Positions 11,801 to 22,800 of a stretch of DNA of 64,000 bases are shown one piece after another; within the stretch, counting starts at the first letter, position 1, and the number at the start of each line of letters is the position of its first letter. The translations under genes were made by a program, and so were the position numbers. The DNA is from Chondrus crispus (Eukaryota > Rhodophyta > Florideophyceae > Gigartinales > Gigartinaceae), in the NCBI RefSeq assembly GCF_000350225.1, contig NW_005179016.1, forward strand, positions 126,502 to 190,501. Reading direction: 5' to 3'. The notes under the pieces were generated by a model. The model was not told the origin of the DNA. It did not search any database and was given only the letters and a program-made list of their open reading frames with translations.

Positions 11801-13489
11801 GATTATGATATCATCCAGGTAGATGAGGCAGCTCTTCCAGCGATAGCCTGAGAGGAGGATATCCAGCATACGTTGAAAGGTGGCCGGGGCGTTCATCAAC
11901 CCGAAGGGCATACGGTTGAATTGATACGTCCCGGCGTGGCACGTAAACGTGGTCTTTGGTCGATCCTCCTTGGCGACTGGAATTTGCCAGTACCCGGAGT
12001 TACAATCAAGGGTAGAAAAGACCTTGGCTTTCCCGAGTGTGTCAAGACACTCGTCCATGCGAGGGATGGGGTACGTGTCTCGCACGGTCAACGCGTTCAG
12101 CCGTCGATAATCGATGCAGAAACGGAGGCTCCCATCTGACTTGGGGATGAGCACGACGTGGGACGCCCATTCGGACTTGGACCGGGAAATTACCCCGCCG
12201 GCTAACATCTCGTCAACCGAGGCTTGTTCCGCCTCCCGGGCGCGGGAACCAGCTCGATAGGGCTGACATCGAAACGGCTTGGCGCCGGGGGTGAGTTCGA
12301 TGCGATGCTCTCTCGCTCGAACTTCGCCCAAGTTTCCATCCCACATTCCGGCGTAGGGCGCGAGCATGGTGCGGACCTGCCCTCGCACTTGCGCCGGCAG
12401 GTGGTCGAGAGGAACCGACTCCGGCGGGGGGGATGGTTCCGCTTAGGGGAGGGCTCCACGAGGGGGCCTCTCGCCCTGTAGAGGGGGGCTCCCCTCGGAG
12501 AATTCCGTGGCTAGGACCGCGTCCAACGGCATCGCCGTGCGCACCGTCGCCCGCGGATGGGGAGTGACGAAGCCAACGACTTGGTTCTTCGACAACCTCT
12601 TGTTGGCGGTCGAGAAGTTCGCCATGAGGACCTTGAACTCTTGCAACGGGGGGATGTGCACCCCCCCCCCCGTTGGAGAGGGAGATCCGATGCTTTGCAT
12701 ATAACTGCGGGTTCGCCTTGAGGACCGAGAGTCCGGCCCGTCCACTTGTGACGTATACCCAAGTCTGGGTGCCCGCCGGGATCTCCACGGCGCGCGACAC
12801 CTTGAGCCTTGGGGAAGTCCGCCCAGCGGCCGGGGCATACTCTTGCTCCGACGGGAGGGGAGGGGCGTTCGCGGCCCGAGACGCCGGCTTCCGGACGATG
12901 GGTATCTTAGTACCATCGTCCAGTTCCACCACTTTGCATCTGGGGTAAATTGCCTCTACAAACTTGTCGTTGAACTCACACCCCAAAATGACGGGGCGGC
13001 TAACCGTTCACAGACGATGAATGTACACCTCATGGTGCGGTCGCCTAACCGCACCACGAGGGGGATTTGTCCGCTCGTACGCAATGGTCTCCCATTGGCG
13101 TCAGCGATCGACGGGATTTCACCCGGAATAATCAGCGCTTCCCATCCGGAGGGAAGCGTGTCGGCACGTACGAAATTGGAGCCAGCTCCTGTATCCAATA
13201 TTGTGAGCTGGCGCACCAATATCGACGGGGATAATCCAAGGTCTGCGAGGACCTTGTAATTCCGCCGAGACAGCGCAAGCGCTGCCTCGGGATGGCTAAC
13301 ACCCCTTGCAAGCGGGGGGGTATTTTTCCGCCAAGGTCGGCGTAAGGTACCGAGCCGTTCGGGGTCGGGGTCTCCCTGGGATAGGCCAGTGTGTTTGCGG
13401 CCGAGTATCCGGTACCGCTTCTCCGTCTCGGGAGGTGTGGACGATTCCGCCTCCTTGGGCGACTGATCCGGGGACGTGCCCGTGTCCAC
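8846..13489 (-). pseudogene. pol: Element A pol: protease, RT, RNase H, integrase, chromodomain
   Basis: Minus strand. 12,956-13,489 carries an N-terminal linker and retropepsin with the LDTGAGSNFV active-site block. 12,400-12,960 is the protease-RT linker. 10,079-12,388 is RT (SDGSLRFCIDYRRLN, LDCNSGYWQIP, the YLDDIIIF catalytic block), RNase H (LDTDASDAQLGCTLLQ, TTEKECLAIVW) and most of integrase (GHPGG, IDILGELP, LSDNGGQF, AYHPQTNGQVERFNR). 8846-10,027 is the integrase C-terminal part, a long Pro/Ser-rich linker and a C-terminal chromodomain (YVVQSLTGH...YGYSDAESTWEP). The chromodomain would guide insertion to chromatin. Sister of element B pol. A few breaks are present; otherwise full length. 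Confidence 0.92.
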
Positions 13490-13515
13490 CTCAGCGGCTG
13501 CGAGCTGAGGTTCTC

Positions 13516-15693
13516 CTAGTTTTTTAGAGGAGAAAGAGCTTCCCCGGGGGGCGGAAGGGTCCTCGTCCCGGTACCCGCACGCGGCTGCCGGCCGGCGACG
13601 GCTTCAGGGTTCATTACCCGGTTCGCCTCGTAACTGAGGAGGGCGACGGCTCGGAGGTACGCCTTCGGAGGCACTCGGCTCTTTTGGGCCGCGGTCAACT
13701 TCTCGTACTGGTGGGGTACGAGGGATACATCCTTCACCTTCATATCGCAGTCGGGGGAAATGTGGTCCCCGACCCGATAACAGGTGAAGCAGATGATCTG
13801 CGGGGACGGAGGCCCTCGCAGATCCTTCTGGTAATTACGGGACGTTTTCCCCGGTGGGAGTCCGCGGAGGCCCTCGGTGGGCTCTCGAGCGGGTTGATAC
13901 GGCTTGCGCCGGTCGCCGTAAAACAGCGAGTCTCCGTCGTTGAAGGAGGCTTCTTCCGTCGGGAGGGAAGGGGCCCCCCCGGCGAGGTCACCTTCGGTAG
14001 CAAAGTAGTTCTCGGCTCCCCGGGCCGTTTGAAAACTGGGCGGGGGGCCGGTCGACGTCGACGGGGCGCCATCCAGGGCAGCGAGGACCTGTTTAACCAG
14101 CCGGGGCTTCCCGAACTCCACGCGGCGCCCCGACCCGTGCTGGGCCCGGAAGGCGTCGCCGTGCGAACGCGCGTGGGCGATGGTATCCTCGAGCGAGGAT
14201 CGCGGTCGATCCTCGCGAGCTTGTAACACCAGCGGCTTGATCGCGGGGGTGAGCCACTCGATGAAGAGGGTCGTCCTCTCGTATGCCGAGTGCACGTCCC
14301 CGCACCTCCCCAGGGCGGTGGACATTCGAGTAGCGAACTCGGTTTCCAATTCGCCCGGATTCTGGCGTAGCTCCCTCAATGCCGTGAGAGCTCGCTCGAT
14401 CTCGAGGTTCGTCGCATACGTGCGTAACAGCCAATTGACGGCGGCGGCCCAGCTCGCGATCCCCTGAGATTTGCGGTGCAGTCCCCGCTGGGACTCATAC
14501 GCTTCCTTAGCGGGCGGAGCCAGCAGATGGGGTAGGGCCATCAGGGCCATCGCCTCGGTCATATTGGCGTTGTCAAAATTTTCCTTGCAGCGAGCCAGGA
14601 AACTGATGACCCTGATAGGATCTACCCCGCTGAATTTGTACTCCCCCATGACCACGAGGAGGTACTGCACCCTCTTACGGGTGGTAGCGTAGATCCGGTC
14701 GTCCAGGGTTGGGTCGGTATCCACGAGGCGGTAGGCTCGGTAGTTACACACACCTCTGAACCGGTGGTTCGTCGGCTTCCAGACAGAAACCTTTTTCTGT
14801 TTGGGGCCGAACGTCGGCGTTGGGGCCGTAAGGGACTCTGACTCGGAATCGGTCTCCGAGTCAGAGGAGGATGAGGAGGACGGGCTTGAGTACCCGTCCG
14901 GAGGGTATCCATCCTTTCGTCCTTTGCGACGGTTCGCCTTCCGCTCTTTCCGACTGGATTTGGAATTTTTTCGTCGTCCACTCCCCTCGTCGTCTGAGCT
15001 TCCCCCTTGATCGGGGTTCCCTCCCCGTAAATTCTGGGAAGGTAAATCACCTTCAAGGTGGATAGGCCCGGCGGAGGCTCCCTCGCGGGAGGCTCCTGCC
15101 GCGGTTCGCGACGCCTGCGGATTGGCGGAGAATTGGAGTCCGGTCTCCATGGAGGGGACCGGTATCCCCGCGGCTTGCAGCGCCGGCGTTGTCACGTTGG
15201 AAAAGAGCAGGCTCTTATTCAACGGGGGCAACCCCTCAGCGGGAGGGAGAGTCGCTACTCCGACTGTAGTCGGAGGGATTCCAGCAGCGGGGGCTGATGT
15301 TTTCATCTTCAAGATGGCAATTTCTCGACGGAGGGCCTTGAGTTCCTCCGCCGTGGCGGTCTCCTCTTGCTTACGCAGGATGGCAGCCTCCTTGGCGCTG
15401 GCAGCTATGTCCGCCTGCCAGGCCTTGGTGAGCACGCCTTCTAGGGCGGTTAGGCGATCGCGCCCTCGCGCAGCTTGTACCTCGGCTTGGGCCGCGATAG
15501 TTTCCTCAATAAAAGTCTTGAGGTTTTCTCGCAGCGCCGACGGTTGCGCTGCGAGCTTCTCCGCTACAGTATTGAGCGTGAATCTTTCCGCTTCTCGGAG
15601 AGTCTCGCGACAACTCCGAGTGATCCACGCCGCAACTGGCGGAGGCACGTCTCGAGGACGGGTCTCACGGGACGAATCGGACCCGGATACCAT
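13516..15693 (-). CDS. gag: Element A gag polyprotein
   Basis: A single open frame of 725 codons. The N-terminal half has long alpha-helical, coiled-coil-like stretches (residues about 20-160). A Ser/Asp/Glu-rich and basic linker follows (about 215-275). The capsid-like domain spans about 310-500, with blocks such as RVISFLARCKENF and AAVNWLLRTYATN. Near residue 645 is one zinc knuckle, CFTCYRVGDHISPDC, spaced CX2CX5HX4C. Gag forms the virus-like particle and packages element RNA. It starts about 85 bp after the primer-binding site. The pol-coding frame begins just past its stop, so pol expression needs recoding or another start, as is usual in this group. It looks whole. Confidence 0.92.
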   Translation of the reverse strand: MVSGSDSSRETRPRDVPPPVAAWITRSCRETLREAERFTLNTVAEKLAAQPSALRENLKTFIEETIAAQAEVQAARGRDRLTALEGVLTKAWQADIAASAKEAAILRKQEETATAEELKALRREIAILKMKTSAPAAGIPPTTVGVATLPPAEGLPPLNKSLLFSNVTTPALQAAGIPVPSMETGLQFSANPQASRTAAGASREGASAGPIHLEGDLPSQNLRGGNPDQGGSSDDEGSGRRKNSKSSRKERKANRRKGRKDGYPPDGYSSPSSSSSSDSETDSESESLTAPTPTFGPKQKKVSVWKPTNHRFRGVCNYRAYRLVDTDPTLDDRIYATTRKRVQYLLVVMGEYKFSGVDPIRVISFLARCKENFDNANMTEAMALMALPHLLAPPAKEAYESQRGLHRKSQGIASWAAAVNWLLRTYATNLEIERALTALRELRQNPGELETEFATRMSTALGRCGDVHSAYERTTLFIEWLTPAIKPLVLQAREDRPRSSLEDTIAHARSHGDAFRAQHGSGRRVEFGKPRLVKQVLAALDGAPSTSTGPPPSFQTARGAENYFATEGDLAGGAPSLPTEEASFNDGDSLFYGDRRKPYQPAREPTEGLRGLPPGKTSRNYQKDLRGPPSPQIICFTCYRVGDHISPDCDMKVKDVSLVPHQYEKLTAAQKSRVPPKAYLRAVALLSYEANRVMNPEAVAGRQPRAGTGTRTLPPPGEALSPLKN

Positions 15694-15778
15694 AGCCTTG
15701 AGCTTGTCGAAACCTGTTGAAACAGAGATAGAACACCTAGGACCAAAAACGGTAAGGGATAAGGGACACTCCGTAGAC

Positions 15779-15796
15779 TTCTAGGTCGGGAGACTA
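15779..15796 (-). other. Element A primer-binding site
   Basis: Three bases inside the 5' LTR end, the minus strand carries the same 18-base site, apart from one position, found in elements B (17,524-17,541) and D (40,532-40,549). The implied primer 3' end, TTCTAGGTCGGGAGACCA, fits a tRNA with C1:G72 and A73, typical of eukaryotic tRNA-Tyr. Confidence 0.8.
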
Positions 15797-15799
15797 AAA

Positions 15800-16496
15800 T
15801 GTCGTGCACTGAGGGGGAAGGGTGGGATCCCCCTCTGGCAGAGCGCGCGCGTTCGGGGGCGCGTGTAAGGGGGGTTATCGGGAGACCACCCGTAAGGGAC
15901 CGGTACGGGGCCGGGCGCGAAGCGCAGTAGGGAAAGTAAGGGAAAAAGGTGGAAAACAGAGCCCCGGAGGGGCGGAGCGGTAGGGACAGCTGTCGCGCGG
16001 AGAGCCGGGCGTGGCGGGATGACGCGCGCGGTAGAGACAGGAGGGAATCGGGACGTAGATGGCTCGCAGGGTACCGTCGTGAGACGGTGACCGACGCGAG
16101 GCTACGACTCCGTTCCAGAAACCCGAGTTATAGACCCAAAGCTTCGTACCGTTTTACTTAGGGTCGAACGTCGGCTATATACTAGCCGACGTCGGAGCAA
16201 TAATTAATTAAACTAAAAAATACTAAATTGAGCGACGGCGGCGATGGCCGGAGAAACTCCTCTTGGGGAGGTATGACAACCACGACACGTGGGGAATGAC
16301 ACGATTCACGTGAGGGATAACACGGGTACACGTGGGTAGAACTGTCAGTACTTCGACAGGGCTCCATGGAGCTTACACCCGGACGAGGCCGGTGGTTAGT
16401 GTGCACGGATCCACGTGGTAGGTCACTTGAGATAGTGTGGTATGCCGCGGGTACTACAGTACAGCACCGCGATTGAGCGGGCGGTCAGTGCTCTAC
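15800..16496 (-). repeat. Element A 5' LTR
   Basis: 697 bp, nearly identical to 3865-4562. It carries the same CACGTG boxes and the TATATA motif inside an inverted repeat at 16,167-16,193. It is followed on its right by the TCATC target duplication. Confidence 0.93.
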
Positions 16497-16875
16497 ATCA
16501 TCGATCTATTCGAAGCGTCGATGAGCGGCGGGTTCCGCGCGGACTGGATGGCAGCGCGCCACGAATCTGCCACGCAGCGTAGGTGGATCAGATTCGGGCC
16601 GGCGCCCGAATCTAGAACCGGGGTGATGGTGCGCATCGTCGCGCGTCGTTGTCCGACCGTTGCCGCGAGCACATAATTTTGCTTCTTGAAGAAGCAAATT
16701 GCCGCTTCCTCCGTTCAGCTCTGCGATTGCGCGCGTGCCGAAGCGGTCGACGGGATGCCTTGTTTATTGAGGCTTGGCACGGGGAGGATCGTCGACGCCT
16801 CTACGCGTCCTCCCCGGCTTCCCCCGTCAACCCAAGGTCCTCGGGCCCCTCATCCGTCAGCGGTAGCGTGGATTC
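16497..16875 (-). pseudogene. Element C fragment between A and B: gag end and protease start
   Basis: This 379-bp piece of C is stranded between two later insertions. On the minus strand its upper part encodes an acidic tail of the gag frame (ending LGLTGEAGEDA at 16,801). Its lower part encodes a retropepsin active-site block, VLDSGAGPNLI (about 16,570-16,620). It starts with the element A duplication TCATC and ends with the element B duplication GATTC (16,871-16,875). Confidence 0.8.
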
Positions 16876-17520
16876 TGTAGTACACTGTACTCGGTACCGG
16901 ACAGCTGTCCTAATCTCGCCAAAATCGCGCTCGCCACCACCACGTGTACAACGTGTACACGTGGACTCCCTTGCCGCTCTACCGGACCTCCCCGTGGACA
17001 CGTGTAATCCCTCTTCAACCCATAGGGCCTATGGGGGCTGTACTTGGTCCCCTCGGGGCTACACCCGTTATTTCCTAGTTATTCTAATTTACAGTATAAT
17101 TTAGCTTCGCCATTACGGCGACGGGGGACTATATACTCAACCCGATAATCAAAGTAAAGAGGCACGAAGCGTCGGGTCTTTTTCCTTGGTCTCTGGATTC
17201 CAGGTTGTAGCCTCGACTCGGTACTGGCTCGCCCATACCGACCGAGCCATCTACACCCCTGGAATCCCAACTGCCTTCCTCGCGCGCGTCGACCCAACCG
17301 CGCGAGTGCTACGTTAACTACTCTGCTGTCCGCTCGGTTAGTTCTGTTTTTCCTTTAATTCTTCCTCTTTATTGCTGACTCTAGTTCTACCTTTCTACCG
17401 CGCAAGCCGCGCCCGGATCCCGGTTCCGGTCATCCACCGGGTGGTCTCCCGAATTCCCTTACGCGTACGAACGCGCGTCTCTCTGCCTACAGCCGCCACA
17501 CGTGGCTGTAGTCCACGACA
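16876..17520 (+). repeat. Element B 5' LTR
   Basis: 645 bp, from TGTAGTACACTG to GTCCACGACA. It carries CACGTG boxes near 16,945-17,000 and a TATATA-type core near 17,130 that probably starts transcription. Confidence 0.93.
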
Positions 17521-17523
17521 TTT

Positions 17524-17541
17524 TGGTCTCCCGACCTAGAA
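17524..17541 (+). other. Element B primer-binding site
   Basis: TGGTCTCCCGACCTAGAA lies three bases after the LTR end. It is complementary to a tRNA 3' end of tRNA-Tyr type (C1:G72, A73, CCA). It is identical to the D site. Confidence 0.85.
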
Positions 17542-17655
17542 ACAGTCGATACTCTCGTGCATTCGAGTGTCCTCTTTCTTCCCTGACCTACTTTCCCTTT
17601 CTATCTCTCCTCCCTGCACCTTTCCCTCACGCACCGACCGTTAAGGGTATTCTCC

Positions 17656-19694
17656 ATGGGGACCGGCTCCGAATCGTCCCATGACACTCGTCCGAGAGAC
17701 GTCCCAGCGCCCGTCGCGGCTTGGGTCACGCGGAACCGCCGCGAAGGCCTCCGTGAAGCCGAGAGGTTCTCTCTCAACTTAATCGAGGAGAAACTCAACT
17801 CGCACACCGCCAAGATACGCGAGATGTTGCACAGCCTTGTTGCTGTTAAGATCGCCGCTCAGGCGGAGGACAGTCCCAACTGGGACGTGATCGCCTCGCC
17901 GCACTAGAAGGCGTTCTCACGCGAGCGTGGCAGAAGGACATCGGGTCCACCGTCTACGAGACACTCCTACCTCCACGGGAGGAAGTAGATCGCCTGACGC
18001 AGGAAGTCAACGACCTCCGTCGGCGTAACCTCGCCCTGGAATCGGCGCAAACACGACCTATCCGCGCTAGACAAGACGAGTCGACCGCGTCGAAGCCAAG
18101 ATCTAACCCGCAGTTACATGCGTTACAACCGTTGGACGAAAATCTACTGTTCGCCGACGTCACCAAATCGGCTCTCACGGCCGCCGGGATTCCGCTCTCC
18201 GATCCCCTGACGATGGATGGACAACGGGATCCTATCCCGGGCCTAGCGGCCGCCCGAGGCCCATCGCCAAGATCGTCCCGTGACAAGAAGGTCAAGACCG
18301 AAGGCCACCGTCACAAGTCCGGCCACGGAAGCCGAACTGGACCGGAGGATTTCTCCGGTTACTCGGGTGGATCCCCGCCCTCAGCTTCAGAATCCGACTC
18401 CGATTCGGACTCCGAAGCCGAGGCATTCACGGTACCACAACCGACCTTCGGCCCTAAGGCGAAGGGTGTCACGGTGTGGAAACCGACCAACCACCGCTTC
18501 CGAGGCGCGTGTAATTATCGAGCATACCGCCTCGTGAATACCGACCCCACCGTCGATGCAAAGGCGTACGCCACGACGCGTAAGCGCGTGCAATATCTCC
18601 TCGTCGTAATGGGAGAGTACAAGTTTAACGGGTCCGACCCGATCAAAGTCATCAGCTTTTTGGCTAGATGTAAGGAGACTTTCGACAACGCCGAAATGTC
18701 GGAGGCAATGGCTCTCATGGCCTTGCCGCATCTCCTCAACCCGCCGGTGAAGGAGGCGTATGAATCCCATCGAGGATATTTCCGACGCAATCAAGGGATT
18801 GCGTCGTGGCCAGCAGCAGTGAACTGGTTGCTTCGTACGTATGATACGAATATTCAGATAGAGCAAGCGCTCCTGTGGTCCGGGATTTAGGCCAAAAACC
18901 GGGCGAAGTTGAGACCGAGTATGCGACTCGTATGTTAACCGCCCTCGCGCGGTGTGGGGACATCCATTCCCCCTATGAACGCAGTACCTTGTTCATAGAG
19001 GGCCTCCTTCCGGCGATCAAGCCGTTGGTGCTCCAAGCAAGGGAGAATCGGCCCCGATCCTCATTCGAAGACACGGTGGCCGAAGCCCGCGCTCAAGGGG
19101 CGGCCTACCGCGCGCAGACGGCTGGGGCGAGACGACGCGTTGAATTCGCGAGACCCGCCGCCAAGCAAGTGTTGGCGATGGCAGACAGTATGCCCTCATC
19201 GACAACCGCGGGTCTGACCCCGAGCTATCATACCAGCCTGGACGCCGAGAATTTCCTCGCGAATGAAGAGCCGTTCACCGCCGCGGCTGAGTCACCGCCA
19301 TTTCCCACCGAAGGATCCTCATTCAACGACAAGGATTCGTTGTTCTACGGAGAGCGGCGGCCGGCCTACAAAAGACTCGCCCCGGCTGCCGAGACCGCGC
19401 GAGAAGTCTCCCGGTTTTGCCGGTCGAGAAGGACCCTGGGGCATGAAGACACCTTCCCCGCAAATCATCTGCCACACCTGCTACAAAGTCGGGGATCATA
19501 TTAACCCCGACTGTAGCATGAAGGTGCGCGATGTGTCGCTCGTCCCTCATAATTTTGAGAAGCTCACGACGGCACAGAAGGCCCGTGTTCCGGCAGACGC
19601 GTACTTGCGCGCTGTAGCCCTCCTCAGTTTCGAGGCTAATCGGCTGATCGCACCCGTCTTGCCGTCGAAGTCTCCCTCCGCTTCGGAGAAGTGA
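17656..19694 (+). pseudogene. gag: Element B gag
   Basis: Homologous to element A gag along its length. The start block is TRPRDVPAPVAAW. A Ser/Asp-rich linker lies near 18,380-18,420. The capsid-like core (18,450-19,030) has KVISFLARCKETF and AAVNWLLRTYDTN. A zinc knuckle, CHTCYKVGDHINPDC (CX2CX5HX4C), is at about 19,470-19,515. It starts about 115 bp after the primer-binding site. The frame is broken at a few places, so it is a fossil. Confidence 0.88.
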
Positions 19695-19813
19695 AGCCCT
19701 CCGTACGGCCAGACCGCACCTCCGAAAAACTAGGAGACCCATAGCTGAAAATCGCTGACATTCCCTCGCGGGATACCGCGTCACCCCCGCCCCCGAAGTC
19801 GGCGATCCGCGTC

Positions 19814-22800
19814 TTGGGACGGAGACACGCTCGCCAAGCAAGTCCCTCCAACCCTGATCCGACGGGCATGGGGACGCTTCGCCGACCGTGGCGTCTTAAC
19901 AACGGGAGGCACTCCCCCGATGACAAGGCCGTCGAGCCAGTTTATACACTGTCTCGACGTAATTACAAGGTCTACGCAGACCTTGGGTTCACCACCTCCA
20001 TCATGGTGCGTCAACTCACCATCCTGGACACGGGTGCCGGCTCCAATTTTGTCCGCGCCGACACCCTGCCCAAAGGATGGGAGAGCTTAATCGAACCGGG
20101 GGAAGTCCCGACTATCGCCGACGTGAACGAGCGGCCGTTACGAACAAGCGGGTCCATCACCCTCGTGGTTCGACTAGCAACTCGCACCATGAAATGGAAG
20201 TTCATCGTGTGCGAGCGCCTGGCAGCCCCCGCCATCCTGGGCTGTGACTTTATCGACAAGTTTGTCGAGGCCATCTATCCACGTCGGAAGGTGGTTGAGC
20301 TCGATGATGGGACGAAAGTCCCCATCGTGAGAAAACCGGCAACTCGTCGGGCCGAAGCACCTCTGCTTCCCTCGGAGCAGGAGTATGAAAACGACCAGGG
20401 TCGAGTTTCCCCCAAACTCAAGGTTTCTCGGCCGGTTATCATACAACCCGGGACGCAAGTCTGGGTGCATGTGACCAACGGTCGTACGGGTCTTTCCGTA
20501 TTCGAACCCAACCCGCAGCTATATGCGAAACACCGCGTCTCCCTGTCGAATGGGGTCCCGCACATCACCGCACTTCGAGAGTTCAAGGTCTTGGTAGCCA
20601 ACTTCGCCTCAGCCCCCAAGCGCCTCTCGAAGAACCAGGTGTTGGGGTACGTTACCCCTCATCCTCATGCCATGATACGCATCGCGATTCCTCTCGACGC
20701 CCTCCTAGAGGCGGAATTTACAGAAGGGGACAAGCCCCAATCTGAGAAGGGGGAGAAGCTCCTCCAGGCTTCGTCGAAGGAAGAACCCCAAGAGGTTGAC
20801 GCTGTCTCCCTCCAACATCTGCCGTCGCACGTCCGCACTCGCGTACGTGACATGCTTACGCCGTACTCCCGTATGTGGAGTGGCGATCTCGGGGAAGTCC
20901 GGGCTACGCAGCACCGGATCGAACTCAACCCCGGCTCGAAGCCGTTTCGATGTCAGCCATATCGGGCTGGACCACGGTCTCGACAAGCCGAACAAGACGC
21001 CGTGGATGGGATGATCTCAAACGGGGTCATCTCCATATCACAATCAGAGTGGGCGTCCCCGGTGGTTCTCATCCCCAAACCGGATGGATCCCTCCGTTTC
21101 TGCGTCGATTACAGACGTTTGAACGCGATGACAGTACGGGACACTTACACCATTCCTCGGATGGACGAGTGTCTGGACTCGCTCGGCGAAGCAAACGTGT
21201 TCACAACTCTAGATTGTAACTCGGGTTATTGGCAAATCCCCGTTGCGGAAGAAGACCGTCCGAAAGCCACGTTCACGTGTCATGCCGGCACCTATCAATT
21301 TAACCGAATGCCGTTCGGGCTAATGAACGCGCCCGCCACGTTCCAACGGATGTTGGACATTCTCCTCTCCGGATACCGATGGAAGAGCTGCCTCATCTAC
21401 TTGGGTGACATTATCATATTCTCGAAGGATTATGAAACGCACCTCAAGGATGTCAAGGTTATTCTCTCTGCGTTACAACAAGAGGGGTTATCACTGAAAT
21501 TGAACAAGTGTAAATTCTTTCAGGACTCCGTGGAGTACCTGGGCCACATCATTCGACCCGGGGAACTTCATTTCCACCCGAAGAATGTCTCGGCTCTAGC
21601 CGAGGCCAAGCCGCCACGAACCCAGACCGAGTTTCGCTCGTTTCTGGGTATGTGTAACGTGTACCGACGTTTCGTCGACCACTTCGCCAAGATTGCGGCG
21701 CCATGAACGTCCATGCTCAAGAAGGGGGAGCCCAATCGGCTCCCCGAACTGAACGAAGACCGCAGGTCTGCCTTCGAAGCTCTGAAGACTGGCCTGATTT
21801 CCCCACCGGTATTGCGACTACTGCGGCTGGGGCTACCGTATTCCCTCAACACGGATGCATCCGACGCCCAACTCGATTGCACGTTATTACAGCAACACGA
21901 GGATGGTAACAGATACCCTGTCGGGTTCTGGTCGCGAACGCTCTCGTCGGCGGAAAGGAATTAATCCACGACGGAGAAAGAATGTTTGGCCATTGTATGG
22001 GCCATTCAGACGCTGCGTCCTTACTTGGAACGCGAGCGATTCACGGTTAACACCGACCATCATTCCGTTCGCTGGTTAATGAATCTCGCCGACGCAAGCG
22101 GGCGTCTAGCACAGTGGCGCTCGCGCCTAGCCGAGTTTGACTTCGACGTCACGTACGTGAAGGGCATCAAGAATTGTCTCTCCGACGCCCTCAGTCGAAT
22201 ACCGTCTACAGGGGGGGCACAACCGTCCCCATCGACGAAGAAATACCGTGCTTCTCCGTTTTGGAGTTTCACGAAGACAAGCCGGAAGTGGAATCCCAGG
22301 AGTGGGACGACGACATTCACGACGGATGCTTCGCCCTCGCCCCCCGGCTTCCAAGGACGCAATTACACACGACGAGATTGTACTCGCTCAACACTCCGAC
22401 CCGTTCTGTAAGGAGATCGCTTCCCATCTTAAGAAGGGGGAGTGTGTGGCCCAAATTCGCCTTTCCAAGTGCTTCATGAACAAGGAAGGGGTACTTTGTC
22501 GGAAAGCGCACCTTGACGGTGTTGAGCAAATCTTCGTACCAACCACTCTGCGCGAGCGAGTGTTGTATATGGCGCATTACCCCGCCGCCTCGGGACATCC
22601 CGGAGGCAGGCGTCTGTTCTACACATTAAGACAACGGTACTACTGGCCGAGTATGTCCGTCGACGCATACGCCACAGTCAGAAGGTGCTCCAACTGTGCG
22701 AAAGCTCGCATTAAATTGCGTAAGCACAACGCGAAGTTGAAAACGTTCCCCCCGATGGGACCCTTGGAGTTTATCGCTATTGACATCCTAGGCTAACTCC

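Larger units (their letters stand above)
3860..16501 (-). mobile_element. Element A: near-complete Ty3/gypsy chromovirus with antisense ORF
   Basis: The two LTRs (3865-4562 and 15,800-16,496) differ at roughly 1% of positions. The element is flanked by the 5-bp duplication TCATC (3860-3864 and 16,497-16,501), so both ends are certain. On the minus strand the order is LTR, primer-binding site, gag, pol with chromodomain, a roughly 4.2-kb 3' region holding a minisatellite and an opposite-strand ORF, polypurine tract, LTR. It is about 12.6 kb long, large for the group. It sits in the protease part of element C. Low LTR divergence indicates a young insertion. Gag looks whole; pol and the antisense ORF carry a few breaks. 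Confidence 0.93.
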
